In this document: positions 19,306-28,226 of the stretch, piece by piece
How positions within the stretch are numbered: position 1 is the first letter of the stretch
How the letters are laid out: each line of letters begins with the position of its first letter
Origin: Nocardioides jensenii JCM 1364 = NBRC 14755
GTDB lineage: Bacteria; Actinomycetota; Actinomycetes; Propionibacteriales; Nocardioidaceae
Assembly: GCF_001552535.1 (NCBI RefSeq)
Contig: NZ_BCRJ01000030.1
Span: forward strand, 1 to 64,000
Direction: 5' to 3'
DNA: 64,000 nt
Position numbers and translations under genes: made by a program
The notes under the pieces: model-generated
What the model saw: only the letters and a program-made list of their open reading frames with translations
Told to the model about the DNA's origin: nothing
Databases searched by the model: none

Positions 19306-20400
19306 TCAGGCCTCCACGGAGATCGCGTCGTACTGCTTCTTCAGCTCGGGGTCGATGGCGGCCAGCTCCTCGGCCAGGGCGACCATCACCTTGCACTGCT
19401 TCACGGAGGCGTCGTCCTCCATCTTGCCGTCGAGCATCACCGCACCGGTGCCGTCGCCCATGGCCGCGATGACGCGACGTGCGTGGGTGACGTCTTCGAC
19501 GCTGGGGGAGAAGACCTTGTTGGCGATCGCGATCTGCTTGGGGTGCAGCGACCAGGCGCCGACGCAGCCGAGCAGGAAGGCGTTGCGGAACTGGTCCTCG
19601 CAGCCGACGACGTCGGCGATGTCCCCGAAAGGTCCGTAGTACGGGAAGATTCCGTGCATCGCGCAGGCGTCGACCATGCGCGAGATCGTGTAGTGCCAGA
19701 GGTCCTGCTGGAAGATCGCACGCGGGGCGTCGATCTGGCTGTTGCCCTCGGCGTCACGGGGTGCGTCCTCGCGGACGAGGTAGCCGGGGTGGCCGCCGCC
19801 GACGCGGGTGGTCTTCATGCGCCGGTCCGCGGCGAGGTCGGCCGGGCCGAGCGAGAGGCCCTGCATGCGCGGCGAGGCGGCGCAGATCTCCTCGATGTTG
19901 GCGACCCCGCGTGCCGTCTCGAGGATCGCGTGCACCTGGAGTGGCTTGGTGATGCCGGCCTTGGCCTCGAGCTGGGCCAGGATCCGGTCGATGTAGTGGA
20001 TGTCCTCGGCGCCCTGCACCTTCGGGACCATGATCACGTCGAGCTTGTCGCCGATCGCCGGGACCAGGGTGGTCAGGTCGTCGAGCACCCAGGGGGAGTC
20101 GAGGGAGTTGATCCGGGTCCAGAACTGGGTCGGCCCACTGGCTGAACCAAGATTGGCAACCTCCTGGCCGATCTTCACGAGGCCGTTGCGGGCCTTCTCC
20201 TTGTTCTCGGCCTTGACCGCGTCCTCGAGGTTCCCGAGGAGGACGTCGGTGGTGCCGACCATGGCGGGCACCTTCGCCGCCATCTTCTCGTTGCCGGGGT
20301 CGAAGAAGTGGATCGCCCTCGACGGGCGGGCCGGCATCTCACGCAACGGCGCGGGCGCACCGACGGCGAGTGGGGCGAAGAAGTCCTTGGCGGTACGCAA
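19306..20400 (-). CDS. Long HpcH/HpaI aldolase (malyl/mesaconyl-CoA lyase-like)
   Basis: This is a 364-residue member of the same superfamily as the next gene but closer to the long malyl-CoA/beta-methylmalyl-CoA lyase type. Visible landmarks are GNLEDAVKAENKEKAR, the active-site region HAILETARGVANIEEI, and GAWSLHPKQIAIANKVF at the C-terminal end. I prefer the TTG at 20400 because GAGGAG lies seven bases upstream; a GTG at 20433 would add eleven residues and override that site. The downstream gene begins right after its stop. The pair could process C4/C5 CoA esters from propionyl-CoA or acetyl-CoA metabolism, which is an inference. Confidence 0.78.
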   Translation of the reverse strand: MRTAKDFFAPLAVGAPAPLREMPARPSRAIHFFDPGNEKMAAKVPAMVGTTDVLLGNLEDAVKAENKEKARNGLVKIGQEVANLGSASGPTQFWTRINSLDSPWVLDDLTTLVPAIGDKLDVIMVPKVQGAEDIHYIDRILAQLEAKAGITKPLQVHAILETARGVANIEEICAASPRMQGLSLGPADLAADRRMKTTRVGGGHPGYLVREDAPRDAEGNSQIDAPRAIFQQDLWHYTISRMVDACAMHGIFPYYGPFGDIADVVGCEDQFRNAFLLGCVGAWSLHPKQIAIANKVFSPSVEDVTHARRVIAAMGDGTGAVMLDGKMEDDASVKQCKVMVALAEELAAIDPELKKQYDAISVEA

Positions 20401-20586
20401 CGATCTGCTCCTCAGGTCTGCCGGCACGCCCACAGGGACGGCATGCCGGGATTCACCGGCGAACCTAGCAGGGCTGCCGACCCGGTCGGTATGACCAATC
20501 CCACGCGAGACAGTCGCTCATCTCAGGGTTCGACTAAGGCATCTTCCCGATGCGGTGCCCTACCTCAGGAGGCCACGCTCGAGAGC

Positions 20587-20820
20587 GTGACGTCGCCACC
20601 CTGCACCCAGTCGCCGGAACTGTTCTTCGCCGAGCACCCTGCCGCCCTCGCCAAGGCGCGTGAGCTCTGCGCCGCGTGCCCCCTGGCCGCGGACTGTCTG
20701 GCCGGAGCGCTCGAGCGCTCCGAGCCGTACGGGGTGTGGGGTGGGCAGATCGTCGTCGACGGAGTGATCGTGGCCAGCAAGCGTGGGCGGGGACGCCCCC
20801 GCAAGAGTGAGGCCGCCTAG
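20587..20820 (+). CDS. WhiB7-like Fe-S regulator with AT-hook
   Basis: The product has the WhiB [4Fe-4S] cysteine pattern (PPC, then CAACPLAADC), the signature GVWGGQ, and a C-terminal AT-hook RGRGRPRK. That AT-hook marks the WhiB7 branch, which in mycobacteria and Streptomyces activates intrinsic antibiotic-resistance genes. The start is unclear: the GTG at 20587 leaves only four residues before the first cysteine, while ATG 20491 would give 109 residues in total. It diverges from the lyase pair and has no obvious link to sterol use. Confidence 0.78.
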   Translation: MTSPPCTQSPELFFAEHPAALAKARELCAACPLAADCLAGALERSEPYGVWGGQIVVDGVIVASKRGRGRPRKSEAA

Positions 20821-20846
20821 CGGACTGCTGAGCCGGTGGCACCGAC

Positions 20847-21818
20847 TCAGAGAGCCAGCGCCGCCCGGTGCTCGTGAGCGCGGCCGAAGAGCTGACTCAG
20901 CGCGTGCGCGCGCTTGAAGACCAGGTGCGCGTCGTGCTCCCAGGTGATGGCCACGCCCCCGTGCAGCTGGACCGTCTCGCCGGCGACCTTGTCGAGCGCA
21001 TCCGAGCACCATGACTGGGCCACGGCCGCGCGCTCGGCGAGCGTCGCGGCAGCCTCGTCACCGGGTGTCTCGAGGTAGGCCGCAGCCGCTGCCGTCGCCG
21101 CCCACGAGGCCGAACGCGAGGTCTCCACGAGCACCAGCATGTCGGCCATCCGGTGCTTGAGCGCCTGGAACGACCCGATCGGGCGCCCGAACTGCTCCCG
21201 TTCCTTCGTGTAGGCCATGGTCATGTCGAGTCCGCGTTGCATCGCCCCCACGGCCAGTGCGGTCGCCAGTGCCGCGGCCACGTCGCGGATCGGACCCGCC
21301 GGAGCGGCCGGCGCGCGGACAGCGGCGAGTCGCAGTGTCTGGTCGACCGTGACCGCCGACGTCGCCGGCGCCGGCACCTCCACCAGGCCGTCATCGACGG
21401 CGAGCACCAGATCGGCACCGGCCGCATCGAGCACCAACGTCGGGTCGAGCACCACGGTGGCGATCTCACCGGCCGCGACCCGCGGTAGCCAGGCGCTCTT
21501 CTGCTCCTCGGTGCCGAGCAGCCGGATGGCCGCACACGCGATCGTGGTCGCCAGCAGCGGAGAAGGGGCCAGCGAGCGACCGAGCTCCTCGAGCACCACC
21601 GCCGACTCGAACAACGTGGCACCGACGCCGTCGTACTCCTCGGGAACGGGAAGTGCGGCGGCTCCGACCTGCTCGCACAGGAGCGACCAGAGGCGTACGT
21701 CGTACCCGGGCTCGGAGTCGATCGCGGCGCGCACCGCCTGGCTGTCGGCGTGCCGGGTCAGCAGTCCGCGGATCAGCTCGTGGAGGTCCTGTTGGTCCTC
21801 GGAGAGGCCGAAGTGCAT
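20847..21818 (-). CDS. fadE33: Acyl-CoA dehydrogenase subunit, FadE33-like
   Basis: The 323-residue ACAD-fold protein has LHGGVAITWEHD and REQFGRPIGSFQALKH, but the position that holds the catalytic glutamate in catalytic partners (ER pair before the C-terminal helices) reads GAMQRGL. It is therefore probably the non-catalytic half of a heteromer with FadE31. Order and sizes (fadD3-fadE31-fadE32-fadE33) match Rv3561-Rv3564 of M. tuberculosis. Its ATG overlaps the fadE32 stop by one base (TGATG). It is the last gene of the fadD3 operon. Confidence 0.85.
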   Translation of the reverse strand: MHFGLSEDQQDLHELIRGLLTRHADSQAVRAAIDSEPGYDVRLWSLLCEQVGAAALPVPEEYDGVGATLFESAVVLEELGRSLAPSPLLATTIACAAIRLLGTEEQKSAWLPRVAAGEIATVVLDPTLVLDAAGADLVLAVDDGLVEVPAPATSAVTVDQTLRLAAVRAPAAPAGPIRDVAAALATALAVGAMQRGLDMTMAYTKEREQFGRPIGSFQALKHRMADMLVLVETSRSASWAATAAAAAYLETPGDEAAATLAERAAVAQSWCSDALDKVAGETVQLHGGVAITWEHDAHLVFKRAHALSQLFGRAHEHRAALAL

Positions 21819-22759
21819 CAGCTCACCAACTCGCGCAGGAGTCGCGCCCGGTGGTCGGCAGGGGTTCCCCAGGCCGCGACCAGCGCCCGCACCTTCGTGA
21901 TCCAGATGCTGAGGTCGAACTCCTGGGTGTAGCCGATCGCGCCATGGACCTGCAGGCCCACCCGCGAGGCGAGGTGGGCCGCCTCCGCCGCGCTCACCTT
22001 GGCCGCTGACACCGCGCGGGACGTCGGGTCGAGGCCGGCGCCCTGGACCAGTGGACGGGCGAAGTCGAGTGCGATGCGTACGTCGGCCAGCTGGTGCTTG
22101 ATCGCCTGGTAGGAGCCGATCTCGCGGCCGAACTGTCGGCGCTGCTTCACGTAGGTGACCGAGTCGGCCAGCAGCCGCTCACCGGCTCCGAGCAGCTGCG
22201 CGGCAGTGGCCAGGGCGGCCAGGTCGTGGGCCCGGATCGGCGTGGTCGTGGTCGTGAGAGTGGCACCCGGCGCGACTGTCGCCAAGCGGCGAGTGGCGTC
22301 GACCGAGGTGAGGCCGCCCTGCACGACGGCTTCGCTCAACGTGTCGCCGTCGAGGAACAGCACGATCTCCGCGACCTCGCCGTCCAGTGCGTAGGGCGTG
22401 CGTGGCGGAGCGGCAACCGTGGCCACCGCCCCCTCGGCCAGGCGCTCCAGCAGGGCCGGGTCCTCGACCAGGCCGGGGAGGAACGCGGCCGACTCCACCC
22501 ACGGGCCGGGCACACCGTGGCGGCCCAGTGCCTCGAAGGCGATCGTCAGCTCGACCGGCGACGCGCCCATGCCGCCCGCGGACTCGGGGATCACGAGCGC
22601 GTTGACGCCCTGCTCGGCGAGCCTGGCCCACAGGGCCAGACCCGGTCCGGTGTCGCCCGCGGCCCACGACCGCGCCACGGCCACCGGGTCGGAGGCCCCG
22701 AGCAGCTTGTCGAGGGACTCGGCGAAGGACGCCTGCTCTGCTGTCGCGGTGAACCTCAT
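21818..22759 (-). CDS. fadE32: Acyl-CoA dehydrogenase subunit, FadE32-like
   Basis: The 313-residue ACAD-fold protein has VGLQVHGAIGYTQEFD and QFGREIGSYQAIKHQLAD. No glutamate is seen at the usual catalytic position (ATAAQLLGAG). In the mycobacterial HIP pathway FadE31 and FadE32 together dehydrogenate a late, ring-opened dioyl-CoA (MOODA-CoA); this is from the literature and assigned here by order. The ATG at 22759 overlaps the fadE31 stop (ATGA). Confidence 0.86.
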   Translation of the reverse strand: MRFTATAEQASFAESLDKLLGASDPVAVARSWAAGDTGPGLALWARLAEQGVNALVIPESAGGMGASPVELTIAFEALGRHGVPGPWVESAAFLPGLVEDPALLERLAEGAVATVAAPPRTPYALDGEVAEIVLFLDGDTLSEAVVQGGLTSVDATRRLATVAPGATLTTTTTPIRAHDLAALATAAQLLGAGERLLADSVTYVKQRRQFGREIGSYQAIKHQLADVRIALDFARPLVQGAGLDPTSRAVSAAKVSAAEAAHLASRVGLQVHGAIGYTQEFDLSIWITKVRALVAAWGTPADHRARLLRELVS

Positions 22760-23904
22760 GACCGTGCTCCCTTCGGTTCCCTGGGCAGACCGAGGATGCG
22801 CTCGGCCACGATGTTGCGCTGGATCTCGTTGGTGCCGGCGTAGATCGGACCCGAGAGCGAGAAGAGGTAGCCGTCCGTCCAGGTCGAGGTGACCTCTGAC
22901 TCCGGGCCGAGCAGGTCGAGAGCGGTCTCGTGCAGGGCGACGTCGAGCTCGCTCCACCACACCTTGTTCACCGAGCCGGCCGCACCCATGTCGCCGCCGT
23001 CGGCCAGGCGAGTGACCGTGCCCCACGTGTAGAGCCGGTAGGCCTCCGCCTTGGTCCAGGCATCCACCACCCGGTCCGCGAGACGCGGGTCGGGGCGTTC
23101 GGCGTACAACGCCAGCAGGCGGTCGGCGGCCGCGGTGAAGCGGCCGGGGGACCGCAGGGACAGGCCACGCTCGTTGCCGGCGGTGCTCATCGCCACCCGC
23201 CAGCCGTCGCCGGGGGCGCCGAGCACGTCGGCGTCGGGCACGAAGACGTCCTCGAAGAAGATCTCCGCGAAGCCGGGCTCACCGTCGAGCTGGGCGATCG
23301 GGCGCACCGTGATGCCCGCGGTGTCGAGGGGGAACAGGAAGTAGGTCAGCCCGCGGTGTCGCTCGGCGGTGGGATCGGAGCGGAACAGCCCGAAGCCCCA
23401 GTGCGCGTACGACGCCCGCGAGGACCACGTCTTCTGCCCGTTCAAGAGCCACCCGCCACGGGCGTCGTCCCGGGTGGCGGTGGAGCGCAGCGAGGCGAGG
23501 TCGGAGCCGGCCTCGGGCTCGGACCAGGCCTGGGCCCAGACCTTCTCGCCGGTCGCCATCGTGGGCAGGAACCGGTCCTGCTGCTCGGCGGTGCCGTGGT
23601 CGAAGATGATCGGGGCGAGCAGGAAGATGCCGTTCTGGGAGACCCGTCCGGGGGCGCCGGCGCGGTAGTACTCCTCCTCGAAGATCACCCACTCGACCAG
23701 GGACGCCTCGCGTCCGTGGTAGGCCTTGGGCCACGACACGACCGACCATCGACTCTCGGCCAGCCTCGCCTCCCATGCCTGGTGCGCGGTCCAGCCCTCG
23801 GCGGTGTCCATCGACGGGAGCGGCTCGGTCGGCACGTTCGCGGCCAGCCAGGCTCGGGCCTCGTCGCGGAACGCGATCTGGTCGGGGGTGAGATCCAGGT
23901 CCAT
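22756..23904 (-). CDS. fadE31: Acyl-CoA dehydrogenase catalytic subunit, FadE31-like
   Basis: The 382-residue protein is a full ACAD. It has QAWSEPEAGSDLASLRS and WLLNGQKTWSSRA for FAD and substrate binding, NERGLSLRS with a glutamate at the likely catalytic position, and GPIYAGTNEIQRNIVAERILG at the C-terminus. It starts one base after the fadD3 stop and overlaps fadE32 by 4 bp. It probably supplies the catalytic base for heteromers with FadE32 and/or FadE33. Confidence 0.88.
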   Translation of the reverse strand: MDLDLTPDQIAFRDEARAWLAANVPTEPLPSMDTAEGWTAHQAWEARLAESRWSVVSWPKAYHGREASLVEWVIFEEEYYRAGAPGRVSQNGIFLLAPIIFDHGTAEQQDRFLPTMATGEKVWAQAWSEPEAGSDLASLRSTATRDDARGGWLLNGQKTWSSRASYAHWGFGLFRSDPTAERHRGLTYFLFPLDTAGITVRPIAQLDGEPGFAEIFFEDVFVPDADVLGAPGDGWRVAMSTAGNERGLSLRSPGRFTAAADRLLALYAERPDPRLADRVVDAWTKAEAYRLYTWGTVTRLADGGDMGAAGSVNKVWWSELDVALHETALDLLGPESEVTSTWTDGYLFSLSGPIYAGTNEIQRNIVAERILGLPREPKGARS

Positions 23905-23905
23905 G

Positions 23906-25549
23906 TCAGTTCTCCTTCGATTCCCGAGGAAGCACGCCGGCGCCGTCTCGCAGTTCGTTCTTGAGCACCTTGCCGCCCAGGTTGCGGGGGAGTGCGTCGA
24001 TGAACTCCACCTGCCGCGGCACCTTGAAGTTGGCGATCCGCTCCCTGGCGAACGCGATCACGTCGTCCTCACCGAGGTCCGCGCCCTCGCGGCGTACGAC
24101 GAACGCCTTGCCGACCTCACCCATGCGGGCGTCGGGAACGCCCACCACGGCTGACTCGACGACGCCCTCGAGACGGGCCAGGGCCTGTTCGACCTCGGCG
24201 GGGTAGACGTTGAAGCCGCCCGAGATGTACATGTCCTTGAGGCGGTCGGTGATGCGCAGGTAGCCGGCCTCGTCCACGACGCCGACGTCGCCGGTGTGCA
24301 ACCAGCCGTCGGCGTCGATCGCCTCCGCAGTGGCTTCGGGGTCGTCCAGGTAGCCGAGCATCACCATCGGCCCGCGCAGGTGCAGCTCGCCCTCCTCGCC
24401 AGGGCCTCGCACCTCCCCGGTGGCGGGGTCGACGATGCGGACCTCGTGCCCCTCGACGGCCCGGCCGCAGGTGTTTGCCACCACATCGTCCGGGTCACCG
24501 GGCCGGCACATCGTGCCCATCACGCACTCGGTCATCCCGAAGGCGGTGAGCACCAGGTCGAAGCCGAGCTCGTTCTGCATCCGCTCGACGAGTGCAACCG
24601 GCACCACCGAGGCCCCCGTGTTGGCCAGGCGCAGTGACGAGGTGTCGGTCTCGTGGAATGCGGGGGACTCGAGCAGCGAGTGGAAGATCGCGGTCGCGCC
24701 GGGCACGACCGAGATGCGCTCCTCCGCGATCAGCGACAGCACGGCGTCGGTGTCGAAGGTGGCCATCGGATAGAGGGTGGCTCCGGTCAGCACGCACGCG
24801 ACGATGCCCACCTTGTAGCCGTAGGTGTGGAAGAACGGGCTGATCACCAGGTAGCGGTCGTCGGCGCTGAGCTCGCCGGTGGATCCCCAGACCTGCGCCG
24901 CCGAGATGGTCTGGCGATGCGCGGTCACCACGCCCTTCGAGCGCCCGGTGGTGCCGGAGGTGAAGAGGATGTCAGCAACGTCGTCCGGTGAGACCGCGTC
25001 GGCGACGGCCTCGATGGCGGCCGGATCGACCGAGGCGCCGACGGAGGCGAGGTCGGCGAAGGGCGTGGTACCGGGCGAGCTGCCCTCGCCGATGCGAACG
25101 ACGGCGCGGACCGACGGGAGGCCCTCGATGACGTCGCTCTCGGCTCCGAGCTCGGACGCGCGGGCGAGCTCGCCGGCCGCCTCGCTGAGCTCGTCGAGCT
25201 GGCGCCGACCGAGGAAACCGTCGGCGACCACGAGAAGCACGGCGCCGGTGCGCTCCACCACGTCGGCCACCTCGGCCCCCTTGTAGCGCGTGTTCAGGGG
25301 CACCAGGGTGGCGCCGGCGTACGACACGGCCAGTCCGGCGACGACCCACTCCCAGCCGTTGGGGGCCCAGATCGCCACCCGGTCGCCCGGACGCAGACCG
25401 AGCGCGGCGTAGCCCCGGGCAGTGGCCCGCACCTCCTCGAGCAGCTCACCCCAGGTCAGCCTGGTCCCTCCGTCGACGACGGCCGGGTGACCGGCGTACG
25501 TCGTGGCAGCGCGACGGAGCGCTCGGGGCAGCGTGTGCGGGCCGGTCAT
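23906..25549 (-). CDS. fadD3: HIP-CoA ligase (acyl-CoA synthetase)
   Basis: FadD3 activates HIP, the C/D-ring propanoate left after HsaD, to HIP-CoA and so starts C/D-ring degradation. The 547-residue product has the ANL-family P-loop FTSGTTGRSKGVV, the TAFGMTECVMGTM motif, the hinge DRLKDMYISGGFNVYP and the C-terminal lysine region NLGGKVLKNELR. I chose ATG 25549, preceded by AGGAGGA. It heads the fadD3-fadE31-fadE32-fadE33 operon and diverges from fadE30 across a KstR2 site, as in M. tuberculosis. Confidence 0.93.
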   Translation of the reverse strand: MTGPHTLPRALRRAATTYAGHPAVVDGGTRLTWGELLEEVRATARGYAALGLRPGDRVAIWAPNGWEWVVAGLAVSYAGATLVPLNTRYKGAEVADVVERTGAVLLVVADGFLGRRQLDELSEAAGELARASELGAESDVIEGLPSVRAVVRIGEGSSPGTTPFADLASVGASVDPAAIEAVADAVSPDDVADILFTSGTTGRSKGVVTAHRQTISAAQVWGSTGELSADDRYLVISPFFHTYGYKVGIVACVLTGATLYPMATFDTDAVLSLIAEERISVVPGATAIFHSLLESPAFHETDTSSLRLANTGASVVPVALVERMQNELGFDLVLTAFGMTECVMGTMCRPGDPDDVVANTCGRAVEGHEVRIVDPATGEVRGPGEEGELHLRGPMVMLGYLDDPEATAEAIDADGWLHTGDVGVVDEAGYLRITDRLKDMYISGGFNVYPAEVEQALARLEGVVESAVVGVPDARMGEVGKAFVVRREGADLGEDDVIAFARERIANFKVPRQVEFIDALPRNLGGKVLKNELRDGAGVLPRESKEN

Positions 25550-25571
25550 GGTGGTGTCCTCCTGGTAACCA

Positions 25572-25585
25572 AACAAGTGCTTGGT
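25572..25585. promoter_or_regulatory. KstR2 operator between fadD3 and fadE30
   Basis: AACAAGTGCTTGGT matches the KstR2 consensus AnCAAGnnCTTGnT at all ten fixed positions. It lies between the divergent fadD3 and fadE30 genes; a -10-like TAGGCT (25585-25590) for fadE30 abuts its right edge. KstR2 responds to HIP-CoA in mycobacteria, and a kstR2 gene is encoded 2 kb downstream in the fadE30 operon. Confidence 0.9.
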
Positions 25586-25631
25586 AGGCTACCTTAGTCG
25601 GGAACACCCTCCACGCGAAAGGACTGTCCCA

Positions 25632-26843
25632 GTGGATCTGACCCACTCCTCCGAGGACGAGGCGTTCCGGTCCGAGGTGCGCCAATGGCTCGGCGACCAC
25701 CTGGTCGGCGACTTCGCCGACCTCAAGGGACGGGGCGGCCCGGGCAACGACCTCGAGGCGCACGACGAGCGACTCGAGTGGGACCGGCACCTGGCTCGCC
25801 ACGGCTGGACCTGCATCGGCTGGCCCGAGGAGCACGGTGGACGCGGACTCTCGTTGATGCAGCAGGTCATCTTCCACGAGGAGTACGCCCGGGCGAACGC
25901 TCCGGTCCGCGTCAACCACCTGGGCGAGGAACTGCTCGGCCCGACCCTGATCGCGTTCGGCACCCCCGAGCAGCAACGGCGATTCCTGCCGAAGATCCGG
26001 GCCGTCGAGGAGCTGTGGTGCCAGGGCTACTCCGAGCCCGGCGCGGGCTCCGACCTGGCCAACGTCTCCACCCGGGCCCGCCTCGTCGAGGCCGGCTCGG
26101 CCACCGGCCGCGAGTGGGCGATCGACGGCCAGAAGGTCTGGACCTCCCTGGCCCAGTTCGCCGACTGGATCTTCGTCATCGCCCGCACCGAACCCGGCTC
26201 GACGCGGCACCACGGGCTCAGCTTCCTGCTCGTGCCCACCAAGCAGGACGGTGTCGAGATCCGCGGCATCGAGCAGCTGACCACCGGTGCGGAGTTCAAC
26301 GAGGTCTTCTTCACCGACGCCCGCACGGACGCTGACCTGATCGTCGGCGAGCCCGGCGCCGGGTGGGGCGTTGCCATGGGCCTTCTCGGGTTCGAGCGCG
26401 GCGTCTCCACGCTCGGCCAGCAGGTCGGGTTCGCCCGGGAGTTCGGCGCCGTCGTCGACCTCGCCAGGGCCAACGGGGCCATCGACGACCCGGTGATCCG
26501 CGACCGACTGGCCGACGCCAAGGTCGGCCTCGAGGTCATGCGCCTCAACGCGTTGCGCAGCCTGTCGCAGGTCACCGCCGGTTCGGACTCGTCCGCGGCC
26601 GGGGGAGCGGGCTCGATCGCCAAGCTGGTCTGGGGAAACTGGCACCGGCGTCTCGGCGAGTTGGCGATGCAGGTGGCCGGCGCCGACGGTCTGACCGCCC
26701 GCGGAGCGCCCTACGACCTCGACAGGTTCCAACGACTCTTCCTCTTCAGCCGGGCCGACACGATCTACGGCGGCTCCGACGAGATCCAGCGCAACATCCT
26801 CTCCGAGCGTGTGCTCGGACTACCCAGGGAGGCACGTCCATGA
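25632..26843 (+). CDS. fadE30: HIP-CoA acyl-CoA dehydrogenase
   Basis: FadE30 dehydrogenates 5-OH-HIP-CoA or HIP-CoA, the first oxidation after FadD3. The 403-residue protein has QGYSEPGAGSDLANVST, AIDGQKVWTSLAQFADW, the glutamate in GFERGVSTLG at the likely catalytic position, and YGGSDEIQRNILSERVLG. The GTG at 25632 follows AAAGGA at eight bases and gives the normal N-terminus; no upstream ATG fits. It heads the fadE30-ipdF-kstR2-fadA6 operon, with each start overlapping the previous stop. Confidence 0.92.
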   Translation: MDLTHSSEDEAFRSEVRQWLGDHLVGDFADLKGRGGPGNDLEAHDERLEWDRHLARHGWTCIGWPEEHGGRGLSLMQQVIFHEEYARANAPVRVNHLGEELLGPTLIAFGTPEQQRRFLPKIRAVEELWCQGYSEPGAGSDLANVSTRARLVEAGSATGREWAIDGQKVWTSLAQFADWIFVIARTEPGSTRHHGLSFLLVPTKQDGVEIRGIEQLTTGAEFNEVFFTDARTDADLIVGEPGAGWGVAMGLLGFERGVSTLGQQVGFAREFGAVVDLARANGAIDDPVIRDRLADAKVGLEVMRLNALRSLSQVTAGSDSSAAGGAGSIAKLVWGNWHRRLGELAMQVAGADGLTARGAPYDLDRFQRLFLFSRADTIYGGSDEIQRNILSERVLGLPREARP

Positions 26844-27643
26844 GCATCCATCGTCCCGAGCAACCAGCACCCGCCTACGTCTCCGGACACGGGCTCCTCA
26901 CCGACAAGGTCGTGGTGGTCACCGCCGCAGCCGGTGCCGGCATCGGCGCGGCCGTCGTACGCCGGGTGCTCGAGGAGGGCGCCCGAGCGGTCGTGCTCAG
27001 CGACACCCACGCACGACGCCTCGCGGAGGCCGAGGCCGAGCTGGCCGGCGAGTTCGGCGCCGACCGAGTCCGTTCGCTGACCTGCGACGTCACCGACGAG
27101 GCGCAGGTCGCCGCCCTGCTCGACGCCGCCGACGAGTTCGGTGGGGTCGACGTGATGATCAACAACGCCGGCCTGGGCGGCGAGGTGAGCGTGCTGGAGA
27201 TGACCGACGACCAGTGGGGCATGGTCCTCGACATCACCCTCAACGGCACCTTCCGCTGCGTCCGCGCTGCCGGCCGGCGGATGGTGGCGGCCGGCAAGAA
27301 GGGCGTCATCATCAACAATGCCTCCGTGGTCGGGTGGCGGGCCCAGGAGGGGCAGGCGCACTACGCGGCGGCCAAGGCCGGAGTGATGGCGCTGACCAGG
27401 TGCGCCGCCCTCGACATGGCGCCGCACGGCATCCGCGTCAACGCCGTCTCCCCGAGCCTGGCCATGCACCCGTTCCTCGAGAAGGTGACCACGCCCGAGT
27501 TGCTCACCGAGCTCAAGCAGCGCGAGGCCTTCGGCCGTGCCGCCGAGCCCTGGGAGGTGGCCAACGTGATGGTCTTCCTGGCCAGTGACTACTCCTCCTA
27601 CCTCACCGGCGAGGTCATCTCAGCGAGCAGCCAGCATGCCTGA
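26840..27643 (+). CDS. ipdF: Short-chain dehydrogenase of HIP catabolism
   Basis: The 267-residue SDR has VVVTAAAGAGIGAAVVRR as the nucleotide-binding motif, NNAGLGG, and the catalytic Ser...YxxxK (NNASVVGW, then HYAAAKAG). Its position between fadE30 and kstR2 matches ipdF (Rv3559c), implicated in oxidation of hydroxylated HIP-CoA intermediates. The ATG overlaps the fadE30 stop (ATGA). The exact substrate is inferred from context. Confidence 0.88.
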   Translation: MSIHRPEQPAPAYVSGHGLLTDKVVVVTAAAGAGIGAAVVRRVLEEGARAVVLSDTHARRLAEAEAELAGEFGADRVRSLTCDVTDEAQVAALLDAADEFGGVDVMINNAGLGGEVSVLEMTDDQWGMVLDITLNGTFRCVRAAGRRMVAAGKKGVIINNASVVGWRAQEGQAHYAAAKAGVMALTRCAALDMAPHGIRVNAVSPSLAMHPFLEKVTTPELLTELKQREAFGRAAEPWEVANVMVFLASDYSSYLTGEVISASSQHA

Positions 27644-28226
27644 GACCGCAGCGGAGAGCCGCCGCGAGGAGCTGCTGCGCATCGCCGCGGGACTCTTCGC
27701 CGAGAAGGGCTTCAAGAACACCACCGTTCGTGACATCGCCGACGCCGCCGGCATCCTCTCCGGCAGCCTCTACCACCACTTCGACTCCAAGGAGTCGATG
27801 GTGGACGAGATCCTCGTGCGTTTCCAGACCGAGCTGTTCGGCAGGTACGACGAGATCCTGGCCAGCGACCTCGATGCGCGCACCAAGATCGAGCAGGCGG
27901 TGCGGCTCTCGTTCGAGACGATCGACCGACGCGGACCCGAGGTCGCGATCTTCCAGAACGATGCCGGCTACCTCGGCAACTTCGACCGCTTCGCCTACCT
28001 CGCGGATCGCAACGCACAGTCCCGTCAGGTCTGGATGACCCTGCTCACCGAGGGCATCGAGGCCGGCGTGGTCCGCAAGGACCTGGACATCCAGCTGGTC
28101 TACCGCTTCATCCGCGACACCGTCTGGGTGGCCGTGCGCTGGTACCGCCCCGGCGGCGACCTCACCCCCGACCACGTGGCCGACCAATATCTTGCCATTC
28201 TTCTCGAAGGGATCACCCATGGCTGA
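27636..28226 (+). CDS. kstR2: TetR-family repressor of HIP catabolism
   Basis: The 196-residue TetR protein has a normal helix-turn-helix (TTVRDIADAAGILSGSLYHH) and the YHHFDSKESM linker. A ligand-binding domain follows, rich in aromatic residues near RDTVWVAVRWYRP. It lies in the operon it would control (site at 25572) and between ipdF and fadA6, as in M. tuberculosis Rv3557c. KstR2 binds HIP-CoA as inducer; the other two candidate sites in the window are at 35.85 kb. The ATG at 27636 overlaps ipdF by 8 bp. Confidence 0.92.
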   Translation: MPETAAESRREELLRIAAGLFAEKGFKNTTVRDIADAAGILSGSLYHHFDSKESMVDEILVRFQTELFGRYDEILASDLDARTKIEQAVRLSFETIDRRGPEVAIFQNDAGYLGNFDRFAYLADRNAQSRQVWMTLLTEGIEAGVVRKDLDIQLVYRFIRDTVWVAVRWYRPGGDLTPDHVADQYLAILLEGITHG

